Shown here: piece by piece, positions 33,301-41,370 of the stretch
How positions within the stretch are numbered: position 1 is the stretch's first letter
How the letters are laid out: every line of letters begins with the position of its first letter
Origin: JAKFEW01 sp036675505
GTDB taxonomy: Bacteria; Cyanobacteriota; Sericytochromatia; S15B-MN24; JAQBPE01
Direction: 5' to 3'
DNA length: 47,593 nt
Assembly (NCBI GenBank): GCA_036675505.1
Contig: JAKFEW010000071.1
Coordinates: 1-47,593 of the forward strand
Made by a program: the position numbers and the translations under genes
The notes under the pieces: generated by a model
Told to the model about the DNA's origin: nothing
Databases searched by the model: none
The model's input: only the letters and a program-made list of their open reading frames with translations

Positions 33301-34085
33301 AGGCCGTCAGCCTGTTCAGCTCGAGCAACAACAAGTTCCTCGAGGCCCGCATCCAGGAGCACCGCGTGGCCTTCCTGATCGTGATGGGCCGACTGCAAGA
33401 GGCCCTTGAGGCCGGCGAGGCGCTGCGCGCGCTGCTCGCCGAGACCGGCAACACCGAGCCCGACGGCCATGTTTTGGCGATGCTCGGCGAGGTGCGCGCG
33501 CGGCTCGGCGACCTCGCGGGCGCGGAGGCGGACCTCGAGCAGGCGCTGGCGATCGCCCGCGCCGGCGAGGCCAAGGGCCTCGAGGTCCACGTGCTCAAGG
33601 CGCAGGCGTACATCGCGCTGCGCCGGGAAGACTTCGACGGCGCCGCCACCATCGCGAAGGGCGCGCTGCTGCTCTCCCACCGCATCGGCACGCGCTTCCA
33701 GACCGCCGAGACGCTGGGCGTGCTCGGTGAGAGCCTGATCGCGAAGGGCGACAAGGAGGCGGCCGGCTACTTCAAGGCGATGACCGACCATGGCCAGGCG
33801 ATGGGCGCCACGCTGATCGAGGCGCTCGGCATCTTCGGCCAGGCGGCGGCCAATCCGTACGACGAGCAGGCCAAGAAGCACGCGGGCCGCGCACAGCAGC
33901 TGGTCCACGCGATGGTCGTCGGCCTGGATCCGGGCGCCGTCGACCACTTCTGGAGCCTGACCGAGCGCCAGCGGGTGATGAAGGGCAACTTCATCGATTT
34001 CAGCATCAAGCGCGTGAAATCCGCCCCCACCAACCCCACCCTGCCAGGCGGCCTCCCCTTCGGCGGCCCAGGCGGCAACTGGTAA
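30372..34085 (+). CDS. Ser/Thr protein kinase fused to AAA-type ATPase and TPR region
   Basis: 1237 residues in three parts. Residues 8-255 are a complete Hanks-type kinase: GSGAMG (16-21), Lys38, HRDLKSAN (125-132), DFG (145-147) and APE. Residues about 265-700 are a STAND/AAA ATPase: IGRDYE, Walker A GPPGIGKS (298-305), Walker B VVLLEDWHAAD, then a winged-helix-like section. From about 700 the protein is TPR-like helical repeats, ending with a short Pro/Gly tail. This is the PknK/MalT-type signal-integration layout; the signal and targets are unknown. There is no transmembrane helix. ATG 30372 lacks a clear ribosome site; ATG 30312 in frame has GGGGGA close by. Confidence 0.93.
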   Translation: MNDLIANRYRTLAELGSGAMGIVWHVEDTATGQRVALKRVIGDVGDQAVLRFKQEFRLMTQLRHPNCCAVHDFGVLEDGVPYFTMEVVPGKGLDELLPLDHATIMKILPQLLEALGHVHALGLVHRDLKSANVRLTPDGEVKLMDFGLMEYAGAQDLPISGTLGYLAPEVIKRGPVDQRADLYAVGALIHEMVTTRLPFERGARVEILRAHVSEPPPPLPTADARLADVTARLLAKEPLERFQSAGEVMEALGFDGGAVAKTLLAPPLIGRDYETMQLFDALGSLVMGEPGTTIVLHGPPGIGKSRLLKDFRSAVQLEGTLPFVTGTGRGEASTPYAPFREILSGLVPTFREQVPALLTAQAPVLASLVPELGGGAAPELDDPAKEKVRLQGAITTLFAALAVKQPFVVLLEDWHAADALSVELLDYLQRNLQGLPILRLVASRSLPAADWVGGAACIALTRLGEGAIARLVGAVLATDQVAKPFLATIGRLSEGNPFHVERLLEHLVAAGVLQPRPGGWTTDVELDQGALPRDLQGLLMRKLAALPEDAIGVARIAATLGRAFDLPLLKELTGFGDERLFDALGTLLRHQILAQDDETKTYGWAQDLFKEVVYESFTPEHRTAMHARVAAALERRIGRMNVREAPFELVKAVADHAVLGCRPDKIVMFALEAGRRSANLFATKEAEHYLGTALTLLKADDAPRWHKPRLLAQRLLGDSRRLSGDIQGAKAMYLAAIPLAQQVNASTYLSRMFTALADCYTSEDNLNEALVCCERSLEISLNAGDKASAARSYLTSCVLRFMCGDLAGAIQQSTEALALAREVADEMATAEALAFLGHLYVAALPERAAEGVAHLQEAVGLLDAAGNKVGLQNAYNLLGAAHHKRGDFRDAWDAFEANRRICAELGLKEEEAYALLNQAITAYELGELAEGVKCAEQADAIGLAHGLGVVHALALTFRSAGKAYQGRLTEATKAMNEAVSLFSSSNNKFLEARIQEHRVAFLIVMGRLQEALEAGEALRALLAETGNTEPDGHVLAMLGEVRARLGDLAGAEADLEQALAIARAGEAKGLEVHVLKAQAYIALRREDFDGAATIAKGALLLSHRIGTRFQTAETLGVLGESLIAKGDKEAAGYFKAMTDHGQAMGATLIEALGIFGQAAANPYDEQAKKHAGRAQQLVHAMVVGLDPGAVDHFWSLTERQRVMKGNFIDFSIKRVKSAPTNPTLPGGLPFGGPGGNW

Positions 34086-34100
34086 CCCCGGCGCGCGAAG

Positions 34101-34991
34101 TCAATCGTTCCCCTCGAGCCACCCCGCCACATCCGCCAACACCGGCCCCGCGAACCGCGTCGGCCGCGCCAGCGCCGCCACGATCGCCTCGTGCCCCATC
34201 CCGGCGTACGTCCGCACATCCACACGACCACCCAGCGCCCGCACCCGCTCCGCCAACCGCTGCGTATTCCCCACCTTCACGAGCTCGTCCGGCTCCCCGT
34301 GCAGCAAGTACAGCGGCGGCTCCCCACCGTCGACGTAGGTGATCGGCTGCGTCTCCGCCCACGCCCGCCCCACGCCGAAGAGGTCCGCCGTCTTCGCCGG
34401 CGCGAACGGCAAGTCGTCCGGCGCGAACGCGTAGAGCCCCGCGAGCCCCACCATCCCCCGCAAGCGCGAGCGCCGCACCCCGGCCTCCCGCAGCCAACGC
34501 TCGTCGAGCGCGAGCATCGCCGCGATGTGCGCGCCCGCCGAGTGGCCCATCACGAAGACCCGCGCCGGGTCGCCGCCCAGCTCCGCGGCATGGTCCACCG
34601 CCCAGCGCACGGCCCTGGCGCCATCCTCGAGGAACGCCGGGAACCGGACCTCCGGGTAGACGCGGTAGTCCGGCAGCACCGCCACGAAGCCCTGCTCGGC
34701 CAGCGCCTCGCCGACGAACGCGTAGTCGCGCCGTGCGCCGGATTCCCAGAAGCCGCCGTAGAAGAACACCACCACGGGCCGCGGCCCCGGCCGCCGGTGC
34801 CGGCCGGGCCTGGGCACGTAGGCGTCGAGCGCGAGCCGCGCAGGCGCCGTCGGGCCGGCGTAGCGGATGGCCGCGCGCGCCCGCGAGGCCCCGGCATCGG
34901 ACAGGGCGTTGAGCAGCCCGATCAGCGAGCAGCCGGAAAGCGTGGCGGCAAGCCCGAGGGCCACGGTGGTGCGGATCGCGGGGTGGGTCAT
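34101..34991 (-). CDS. Alpha/beta-hydrolase lipoprotein (carboxylesterase-like)
   Basis: 296 residues. Lipobox LSGC (Cys21) marks an anchored envelope protein. The hydrolase fold has an oxyanion segment FFYGGFWESG (77-86), nucleophile elbow GHSAG (Ser151), acid HGEPDE and catalytic His in GMGHEA. The pattern resembles the esterase/lipase group that includes kynurenine-formamidase-like enzymes. The substrate is unknown. It converges on the kinase gene with 15 bases between the stops. It lies just upstream of tRNA-Arg copy 2 on the other strand. Confidence 0.88.
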   Translation of the reverse strand: MTHPAIRTTVALGLAATLSGCSLIGLLNALSDAGASRARAAIRYAGPTAPARLALDAYVPRPGRHRRPGPRPVVVFFYGGFWESGARRDYAFVGEALAEQGFVAVLPDYRVYPEVRFPAFLEDGARAVRWAVDHAAELGGDPARVFVMGHSAGAHIAAMLALDERWLREAGVRRSRLRGMVGLAGLYAFAPDDLPFAPAKTADLFGVGRAWAETQPITYVDGGEPPLYLLHGEPDELVKVGNTQRLAERVRALGGRVDVRTYAGMGHEAIVAALARPTRFAGPVLADVAGWLEGND

Positions 34992-35037
34992 GGGTCATCC
35001 ATCCTCGCTCGCTTCCTACCCTGGCCAGGCGCCCGGG

Positions 35038-35067
35038 TTGCGGCGGTGGGCCGGGCCCTGATATAAT
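35038..35067 (+). promoter_or_regulatory. Promoter of tRNA-Arg copy 2
   Basis: TTGCGG (35038-35043), 18-base spacer, perfect TATAAT (35062-35067), 11 bases before the tRNA. Confidence 0.78.
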
Positions 35068-35078
35068 GGAGTCGACTC

Positions 35079-35152
35079 GCGCTGGTAGCTCAGTTGGATA
35101 GAGCGTCTGACTACGAATCAGAAGGTCCCAGGTTCAAGTCCTGGTCGGCGCG
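35079..35152 (+). tRNA. tRNA-Arg (ACG), copy 2
   Basis: Same 74 bases as the copy at 22061, including the discriminator G and the two bases after it (CT), with different flanks beyond. Own promoter and terminator, so it is a complete gene and not a 3' fragment. Confidence 0.97.
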
Positions 35153-35160
35153 CTCCTAAT

Positions 35161-35197
35161 AGCAACGGCCTCCGGGTTTCCGGGGGCCGTGCTGTTT
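35161..35197 (+). terminator. Terminator of tRNA-Arg copy 2
   Basis: Stem ACGGCCTCCGG / CCGGGGGCCGT (one mismatch) with a short loop, flanked by AGC/GCT, then TGTTTTGG. Confidence 0.8.
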
Positions 35198-35331
35198 TGG
35201 CCGGGGCTACAGTTGCAGCGGCTGGTCCAGTACCTGTACGGCAACCGGCAAGAGCCGTTCGGACTCGGCAGGGCCCACTATCCAGGGCAGGTAGCCGGCG
35301 ACCAGCAACACCAACTCGCGGGTCTTTCGTT

Positions 35332-36594
35332 TCATTCGCCGCAGGCCGCGGCGCGGTCACGCAGCAGACGCTGCTCGCGGGTGTTGCGCGTCATGCCGGC
35401 CGCGCGCTCGAACTCGGCGCGCGCCTCGGCCAGGCGGCCCAACTTGAACAGGAAGTCGCCGCGCACGCTGGGCAACAGGTGGTAGCCCCGGAGCGCCGGC
35501 TCCTCCAGGAGCGCGTCGACCAGGGGCAGCCCGGCGGCCGGGCCATCGGCCATCGCGACGGCCACGGCCCGGTTCAGCTCGACCACCGGCGAGGGCGACA
35601 CCTCGGCGAGGTCGCGGTAGATCGCCGCGATGCGCACCCAGTCCGTGTCTTCAGGGCGCACGGCCCGGGCGTGGCAGGCCGCCACCGCTGCCTGGAGGGC
35701 GTAGGGGCCGCGCGCGCCGCCCAGGGCCTCGGCCCGCGCGAGGGCCGCGAGCCCGTTGCGGATGGCGAGGCGATCCCAGCGGGTGCGGTCCTGGTCGAGT
35801 AGGAGCACGGGCTCGCCGTCCGGCCCGACGCGCGCGGCGGAACGCGAGGCCTGGAGCGACATCAGGGCCAGCAGGCCGTGCACCTCGGGCTGGTCGGGCA
35901 CGAGGCCGGCGAGCACGCGGCCGATGCGCAGCGCGTCGGCGCACAGCGCCGGGCGCAGCCAGTCGTCGCCGGAGCTGGCGGCGTAGCCTTCGTTGAAGAT
36001 CAGGTAGAGCACCGCCAGGACCGAGCCCACGCGCGCGGTCAGCTTGTCGCCGGCCGGCACTTCGAAGGGCACGTCGGCCTGGCCGAGCGCGCGCTTGGCG
36101 CGCACGATGCGCTGGGCGACCGTCGGCTCGGGCACCAGGAAGGCGCGGGCGATCTCGTCCGTCGTCAGGCCGCCGACCATGCGCAGGGTCAGCGCGACGC
36201 GGGCCTCCGGCGACAGCACCGGGTGGCACGCGATCAGCATCAGGCGCAGCATGTCGTCTTCGATCATGGGCTCCAACGCAGCGTCGAAGTCAGGCGCGCC
36301 GACCTCCTCCTGGATGGTCAGGTCCCGGGCCAGTTCCTGGTGTTTCTCGGCCAGGCGCGCGTGGCGCCTGAACATGTCGAGCGCGCGGTTGCGCGCGGTG
36401 GTCATGAGCCAGGCGCCGGGCTTCGCCGGCACGCCGGCGTGTCCCCAGTGCTCGAAGGCGGCGATGAAGGCCTCCTGCGCGAGGTCCTCGGCCAGGCCGA
36501 CGTCGCCGGTGAGGCGCACCAGGCCGGCCATGAGCCGCGGCGCCTCGATGCGCCAGACCGCTTCGATCGTCTCCCGGGTGCTTCGATCCGCCAT
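35332..36594 (-). CDS. ECF sigma factor with TPR-like C-terminal extension (ECF42-type)
   Basis: 420 residues. Sigma region 2 (about 12-80) has LAEDLAQEAFIAAFEHW and AWLMTTARNRALDMFRR; region 4 (about 115-175) has LTTDEIARAFLVPEPTVAQRIVRAKRAL. The remainder, about 185-415, is the DUF6596 region (LYLIFNEGYAASSGDDW) followed by TPR-like helices. This long extension in place of an anti-sigma factor, together with a DGPF-family gene next to it, is the ECF42 arrangement. The sigma factor would be controlled by its own extension. It follows the DGPF gene on the same strand after 98 bases. Confidence 0.92.
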   Translation of the reverse strand: MADRSTRETIEAVWRIEAPRLMAGLVRLTGDVGLAEDLAQEAFIAAFEHWGHAGVPAKPGAWLMTTARNRALDMFRRHARLAEKHQELARDLTIQEEVGAPDFDAALEPMIEDDMLRLMLIACHPVLSPEARVALTLRMVGGLTTDEIARAFLVPEPTVAQRIVRAKRALGQADVPFEVPAGDKLTARVGSVLAVLYLIFNEGYAASSGDDWLRPALCADALRIGRVLAGLVPDQPEVHGLLALMSLQASRSAARVGPDGEPVLLLDQDRTRWDRLAIRNGLAALARAEALGGARGPYALQAAVAACHARAVRPEDTDWVRIAAIYRDLAEVSPSPVVELNRAVAVAMADGPAAGLPLVDALLEEPALRGYHLLPSVRGDFLFKLGRLAEARAEFERAAGMTRNTREQRLLRDRAAACGE

Positions 36595-36692
36595 GCCGAC
36601 GGATCAAAGCACCTCGGTGGGCCCGCGGCAAGCGCGGGGCGCGGTCAGCGCGAGGCCTTCTGTATCTCGATCTCCGCGAGCAGCTCAGCCTC

Positions 36693-37076
36693 CTACTGGA
36701 TCGCCGGTTGCTCCTGCGGGAAGTCTTCGAGGCTGGGCATCCATCGGATCTCGATTTCGGTCGTTTCGCCGTCCGGGTTCGGGATGCGTTTGACCCACTC
36801 GATTGCCTCTTCCTTCGACTTCACCTCGAGGATCCAGTAGCCGGCGAGCAACTCCTTGGTCTCGGCGAAGGGGCCGTCGGTCACCACAGGCGGGTTGTTG
36901 GGCGAGAGCTTCACGCGCGCGCCATGCGAGCTGGGCGCGAGGCCGTTGACGTCGAGCAGGATGCCGGCCTTCTCCAATTCCTCGTTGAACTTGCCCATCT
37001 CGGTGAGGAGCTGGTCGGAGGGCATCACGCCGGCCTCGGACTTCTCGTTCGCCTTGATCAGAACCATGAACCTCAT
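36693..37076 (-). CDS. DGPF/YCII-family protein, partner of the ECF sigma factor
   Basis: 127 residues. Starts MRFMVLIKANEKSEAG and carries the DGPF motif in TDGPFAETKELLAGYWI, then EAIEWVKRIP and the C-terminal EIEIRWM. The DGPF family is a small ferredoxin-like fold of unknown biochemistry, often the main regulon member of ECF42 sigma factors. ATG 37076 has AAAGGAAA upstream and family length; the longer open frame to 37145 adds residues without homology. A candidate ECF promoter lies 42-68 bases upstream. Confidence 0.93.
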   Translation of the reverse strand: MRFMVLIKANEKSEAGVMPSDQLLTEMGKFNEELEKAGILLDVNGLAPSSHGARVKLSPNNPPVVTDGPFAETKELLAGYWILEVKSKEEAIEWVKRIPNPDGETTEIEIRWMPSLEDFPQEQPAIQ

Positions 37077-37501
37077 TGGGGATTTCCTTTCTGGCCGTGG
37101 GCCGTCTCTGAAAGGTAAACGATCGGCGACGGGCGAAATCGACACACGCCTCGAAAAGAGATCGAAATTCTTTTCCGCGAAGCGCTTGGGCCGCGTCCGC
37201 GCGGAAGAACTTTGGCGGCACCATTGAAATGGCGCCGGAGGTGGCTATCGCGAAGTCTCGCGGGTGCGGACAAGAAGATCGTCGCAGTGACGTGGACGTC
37301 GAACCTGCCGCGCTGGAACTATCGCCAGACTTGCAAGCTGCGTGACGTGCTGGTTTCGCGAAACGTCACCCGTTTCGCTCGTCCGAATGGTGGCCCTCGC
37401 GGAGACCGGACGGACAATGGGACCGGCCGGCTCGGGCGGCGCTCGAGCCCGGCCCGAGGCCGTCGGCGCCCGGTGGCGAGCCACCGCTCGAGGAGACCGC
37501 G
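37077..37501. other. Gene-free stretch with palindromes, upstream of the RibD-C gene
   Basis: No convincing gene in 425 bases. Besides the candidate ECF promoter it holds the heptamer GTGACGT three times: 37287-37293 and 37342-37348 direct, and 37363-37369 inverted. A perfect 12-base palindrome GTTTCGCGAAAC sits at 37353-37364 between the last two. GAAACG (37360-37365) is mirrored by CGTTTC at 37371-37376. These could be operators for the gene at 37502. Confidence 0.45.
37118..37144 (-). promoter_or_regulatory. Candidate ECF42-type promoter
   Basis: Minus strand TGTCGA (37144-37139), 17-base spacer, CGTT (37121-37118). TGTCGA is, as I recall, the conserved -35 of ECF42 targets. The position upstream of the DGPF-sigma operon fits autoregulation. 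The -10 assignment is weak; CGATCG at 37125-37120 is an alternative. Confidence 0.45.
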
Positions 37502-38095
37502 ATGCGCAAGTTGATCGTCTGCGAGTTCATGAGCCTCGACGGCGTCGGGCAGGCGCCCGGCGGGAAGGACGAGGATCCGTCCGGCGGCTTCGCGCACGGC
37601 GGCTGGCACATGCGCTACATGGACGAACTCGCCGACCAATGGGTCACGAAGAGCATCGTCGGGGTGGGCGGCTTCTTGCTGGGGCGCCGCACCTACGAGA
37701 TCTTCGCGGCGTACTGGCCGACCGCGCCCGAGGAAGCACAGGACTTCGCCCGCTCGCTGAACACCCTGCCGAAGTATGTGGCGTCGCGGACACTCACCGG
37801 GCCGCTGGCCTGGCAGCATTCGACGGTGCTCCAGGGCGATCTCGCGGAAGCGGTGCACGGCCTCAAGCAAGCGGAAGGCGGGGACCTCGTCGTGATCGGC
37901 AGCCTGGCGCTGGTCCAGTCGCTGGCCGACCTCGAGCTGATCGACGAGTACCGGCTCATGATCGACCCACTCGTGCTCGGCGGCGGCAAGCGCGTCTTCC
38001 GCGACGACGGCCGGCTCCGAGCGTTCCGCCTGGTCGACAGCCAGGTCACCTCCACCGGCGCGCTCCTGGCGACCTACGCGACCGCGGCGGCCTAA
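37502..38095 (+). CDS. RibD-C/dihydrofolate-reductase-fold protein
   Basis: 197 residues. MRKLIVCEFMSLDGVGQAPGG at the start, GFLLGRRTYEIFAAYWP, DLVVIGSLALVQSLAD and LVLGGGKRVF later are the pattern of the RibD C-terminal domain family (pyrimidine reductase fold, NADPH-binding). These stand-alone proteins are of uncertain substrate and often accompany DGPF genes and ECF sigma factors. ATG 37502 has GAGGAGA 7 bases upstream. It is divergent from the DGPF-sigma operon and may be co-regulated. Confidence 0.9.
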   Translation: MRKLIVCEFMSLDGVGQAPGGKDEDPSGGFAHGGWHMRYMDELADQWVTKSIVGVGGFLLGRRTYEIFAAYWPTAPEEAQDFARSLNTLPKYVASRTLTGPLAWQHSTVLQGDLAEAVHGLKQAEGGDLVVIGSLALVQSLADLELIDEYRLMIDPLVLGGGKRVFRDDGRLRAFRLVDSQVTSTGALLATYATAAA

Positions 38096-38175
38096 CCGGC
38101 TTGCGCCCGTCGGGCATCGAACAGTCAGGCCGAGTTCGGAAGGGAAGACGCGCTGCCAGGGAATAAAGCGGTGCC

Positions 38176-41100
38176 ATGCCCTTCACCGATACCGACGTCC
38201 GCGACTGGGTGGGCCCCGATGCCTACTCCCGCGCCCTGGCGTTGGTGGCCAACCTCCAGGACGTGACCTGGGGCGAGGCGGCCCGCGCGGAAGACCTTGT
38301 CGCCAGCGCGCAGACCGCTGGGTCGCAGGCCTATGTGATCACGCTGTACCGCATGCGCGGCGTGTTCTCGAGCACCTGCACCTGCCCCGATCGCCGCAAC
38401 TGCGTGCACGCCGCCGCCCTCGCCCTCGCCGTCCGGCCGCTCGCGGGTGCACCCGCGTCGGTGAGCGACCCGGTGACCGAGCCGGCGCCCGCGCCCGGCG
38501 TCGCGCCGGCGGCGAGCCCCGACTGGCAAGCACGGCTCGCCGCCTGGGCGACGCCGACGCCCGCCGCCCCGGCGCCCGCGGTGCGCGCGACGTTCGCCTA
38601 CCGCCTGCGCTGGCGGCCGGGCCCCGAGGGTTTCGCCGAGCTGCAGCTGCAGGTGAACCACGCGAGCGGCGCGAGCCACCAGGCGCTGGCCTGGCACCTC
38701 TACAGCGTGGGCCCGACCGATGCCGAGGCGGACCAGATCGTGGAGCCCGTGATCCGCCGCATCCGGGCACGCAAGCCCGTTTTCCGCGACGGCGAGACCC
38801 GCACCGCGGTTTCCTGGCTGGTGCTGCCGGACGAAAGCCTCGAGGAACTCCTGCCCAGGCTCGCGCTCCATCCGCGCGTCGAGGACGAGCGCCGGCGCCC
38901 CCTGCGTATCCACCCGACGCTGGCGCTGCGCGCGAGCCTCGCCTTCAGCGACGGCCCGACCGGCCCGCAGCTCCGCCCGGTCATCGACGGGCCGCTCGGC
39001 CGGGTGGAGCGAGCCGACGCCGTGCTGTTCGGCCCACCCGGCGCCCGCTGGGCGACCTGGCGCGGCGAGGTTTACCGCGTCGACGCCGCGGCCGAGGCGG
39101 CCTGGGCCGACACCGCGCCCATCGACGTGCCGGAGCACGAGCGCGCGGCGTTCGAGCGGCGCTGGCTGCCGGCGCTCGTCGAGGCCGGCGTCCTCGTGGA
39201 CGCCCGCGGGGCGCCGCTCGGCGAATGGCCGCAGGGCACGCCGCGGCCGCAGCTGGTGCTCGAGGAGTCGGGCGAGGCGCTGGTGGCCAGGGTGGGCTTC
39301 GTTTACGGCGAGGAGCGGGTCGAGGCCGATCCGAGCGACGGGCCCGCGGGCCTGGTGGGGGGCCCGGATGGGGCGCTGCTCCGGCGCGATCCGGTCGCGG
39401 AGGCGCAGTGGCTCGCGTCGCTCCGCGAGGTCCTGCCGGGGGACGTGCTGGTCGGCGAGGCGGCGCTCGATTTCCTGGAGTCCTACGCGCCGTCGCTCGT
39501 GGGCGCTGGCTGGGAGATCGTGGGCCGGGAGCGCCTGCGCGTGTTCAAGCTGACCGGGGCGACACCCCGCGGGCGGCTCAGCATCACCACCGGCGCGGAC
39601 TGGTTCGACGTCCACAGCGAGGTCGACTTCGGCGGGCAAACGGTCGGCTGGCAGTCGCTTGCGCAAGCCCTGGAGCGGGGCGTCCGCTACGTGAAGCTCG
39701 GGGGCGGGGAGTGGGCGCGGGTGCCGGCGGAGTGGCTCGCGACCCAGCGCCGCCTGCGCGAGCGGTTGGGTGCGCGCGCGAGCGCGGCCAACAGCCTCGA
39801 GGCCCTGCGCGTGCCGTGCCACCAGGCGCCGGTGATCGCGTCGCTGCTCGACGCGGCGGAGGACGTCGTCGTGGATGCGGGCTGGAAGGTCTTCCGGGCG
39901 CGCCTCGAGACTTTCGGGGGCATCGCCGAGGTGCCCGTGCCACAGGCCTTCCAGGGCACGCTGCGCACGTACCAGCAGCAGGGCCTCAACTACCTCGCCT
40001 TTCTGCGCGACCACGGCCTGCACGGCATCCTGGCTGACGACATGGGCCTCGGCAAGACGGTGCAGGCCGCCGCGCTATTGGCCGCGAACCACCCGAACGA
40101 CGAGGGCCCGAGCCTGATCGTCGCGCCGACGTCGGTGGTGGCGAACTGGGAGGCGGAGCTTCGCCGCTTCGTGCCGTCGCTGCGGGTCTTGCGGCTGCAT
40201 GGGCCGGACCGCGACCTTGCGGCGATCGCCACCCACGACGTCGTCATCACCACCTACGCCACCGCCCGGCTCGACATCGAGGCCCATCGCCGCCACACCT
40301 ACCACACGGTGCTCCTCGACGAGGCCCAGGCGATCAAGAACGCGCGGTCGCTGACCGCCGTCGCGATGCGGCGGCTCAAGGCGCGACACCGGCTCTGCCT
40401 CACCGGCACCCCGATCGAGAACGATACCCGCGATCTCTGGAGCCTGTTCGCCTTCCTGATGCCCGGCATGCTGGGCAGCGACGACCTGTTCCGGACCCAA
40501 TACGCCAACCCGATCGCCCTCGGCGAGCCGGGCCCTCGCAAGGAGCTGCGGACCCGGATCGCGCCCTTCATCCTGCGCCGCCTGAAAGCCCAGGTCGCAC
40601 CGGAGCTGCCGCCGCGCACCGACATCACGCACTTCTGCGACCTCTCGCCCGGCCAGCGCCGGGCCTACGACGCGCTCCTCACAGGCGCCCGCGACCGCAT
40701 CCAGCGCACGGTGGCGAGCGAAGGCCTCGAGCGCAGCCGGATCACCATCCTCGACGCCCTCTTGAAGCTCCGACAGGTATGCTGCCACCCGGCCCTGCTC
40801 GGCGCCCCGGACACGCTGCACCTCGCGTCCGGGAAGCTCGACGCTGCCCTCGCGCTGATCCAGGACCTGATCGCCGGCGGCCACCGGGCGCTGGTGTTCA
40901 GCCAGTTCACCAGCATGCTCGCGATCCTGCGCGCCCAGCTCGATGGCCTGGGCATCCCCTACGAGTACCTGGACGGCGGCACCCGCGATCGCCAGGAACG
41001 CGTCGACCGCTTCAACGCGGGCGGCGCGCCGCTCTTCCTGATCAGCCTGAAGGCGGGCGGCAGCGGGCTCAACCTGACCGGCGCCGACTACGTGATCCAC

Positions 41101-41328
41101 TACGATCCGTGGTGGAACCCGGCCAGCGAGGACCAGGCCACCGACCGCGCCCACCGGATCGGCCAGACGCGGCCGGTGTTCAACTACAAGCTGGTCGCGC
41201 GCGACACCATCGAGGAGAAGCTCGTGGTCCTGCAAACCGAAAAGCGGGGCCTCGTGCGCGACATCCTGGCGACCGACGCCGCGGGCAAGTTGCTCACCTC
41301 GGCCGACGTCGACTGGCTCTTCGCCTGA
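38176..41328 (+). CDS. SNF2-family helicase with SWIM zinc finger
   Basis: 1050 residues. Residues 68-78 give a SWIM finger (CTCPDRRNCVH, i.e. CxC-x5-CxH). A long middle part of about 450 residues lacks known motifs and may be the substrate-specific portion. The SNF2 motor spans about 590-1045: DDMGLGKTVQ (motif I), DEAQAIKN (II), LTGTPIEND (III), SQFTSMLAIL (IV), LKAGGSGLNL (V) and DRAHRIGQ (VI). Such proteins move on duplex DNA or displace RNA polymerase or nucleoid proteins; RapA/HepA are relatives. No methylase or nuclease is adjacent, so a repair or transcription role is as likely as defence. Confidence 0.93.
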   Translation: MPFTDTDVRDWVGPDAYSRALALVANLQDVTWGEAARAEDLVASAQTAGSQAYVITLYRMRGVFSSTCTCPDRRNCVHAAALALAVRPLAGAPASVSDPVTEPAPAPGVAPAASPDWQARLAAWATPTPAAPAPAVRATFAYRLRWRPGPEGFAELQLQVNHASGASHQALAWHLYSVGPTDAEADQIVEPVIRRIRARKPVFRDGETRTAVSWLVLPDESLEELLPRLALHPRVEDERRRPLRIHPTLALRASLAFSDGPTGPQLRPVIDGPLGRVERADAVLFGPPGARWATWRGEVYRVDAAAEAAWADTAPIDVPEHERAAFERRWLPALVEAGVLVDARGAPLGEWPQGTPRPQLVLEESGEALVARVGFVYGEERVEADPSDGPAGLVGGPDGALLRRDPVAEAQWLASLREVLPGDVLVGEAALDFLESYAPSLVGAGWEIVGRERLRVFKLTGATPRGRLSITTGADWFDVHSEVDFGGQTVGWQSLAQALERGVRYVKLGGGEWARVPAEWLATQRRLRERLGARASAANSLEALRVPCHQAPVIASLLDAAEDVVVDAGWKVFRARLETFGGIAEVPVPQAFQGTLRTYQQQGLNYLAFLRDHGLHGILADDMGLGKTVQAAALLAANHPNDEGPSLIVAPTSVVANWEAELRRFVPSLRVLRLHGPDRDLAAIATHDVVITTYATARLDIEAHRRHTYHTVLLDEAQAIKNARSLTAVAMRRLKARHRLCLTGTPIENDTRDLWSLFAFLMPGMLGSDDLFRTQYANPIALGEPGPRKELRTRIAPFILRRLKAQVAPELPPRTDITHFCDLSPGQRRAYDALLTGARDRIQRTVASEGLERSRITILDALLKLRQVCCHPALLGAPDTLHLASGKLDAALALIQDLIAGGHRALVFSQFTSMLAILRAQLDGLGIPYEYLDGGTRDRQERVDRFNAGGAPLFLISLKAGGSGLNLTGADYVIHYDPWWNPASEDQATDRAHRIGQTRPVFNYKLVARDTIEEKLVVLQTEKRGLVRDILATDAAGKLLTSADVDWLFA

Positions 41329-41370
41329 CCGGCTCGCCGAGACGGCCGGCCGGCTGGCGGCTCACGCCGA

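Noticed and set aside
30327..33947. Long minus-strand open frame of 1206 codons
   Set aside because: It runs opposite the kinase gene, is rich in Arg/Gly/Ala/His and shows no domain; it is a by-product of high GC in the third codon position.
35198..35331. Small gene between the tRNA-Arg terminator and the sigma factor
   Set aside because: Only Arg/Pro-rich open frames with no ribosome site or recognisable sequence.
38125..40023. Minus-strand open frame of 632 codons
   Set aside because: Antisense of the SNF2 gene; no recognisable domain.
38176..41328. SNF2 helicase as part of the restriction-like locus
   Set aside because: It lies 9 kb away, outside the tRNA-Arg bounded segment, and SWIM-SNF2 proteins are common without defence genes.
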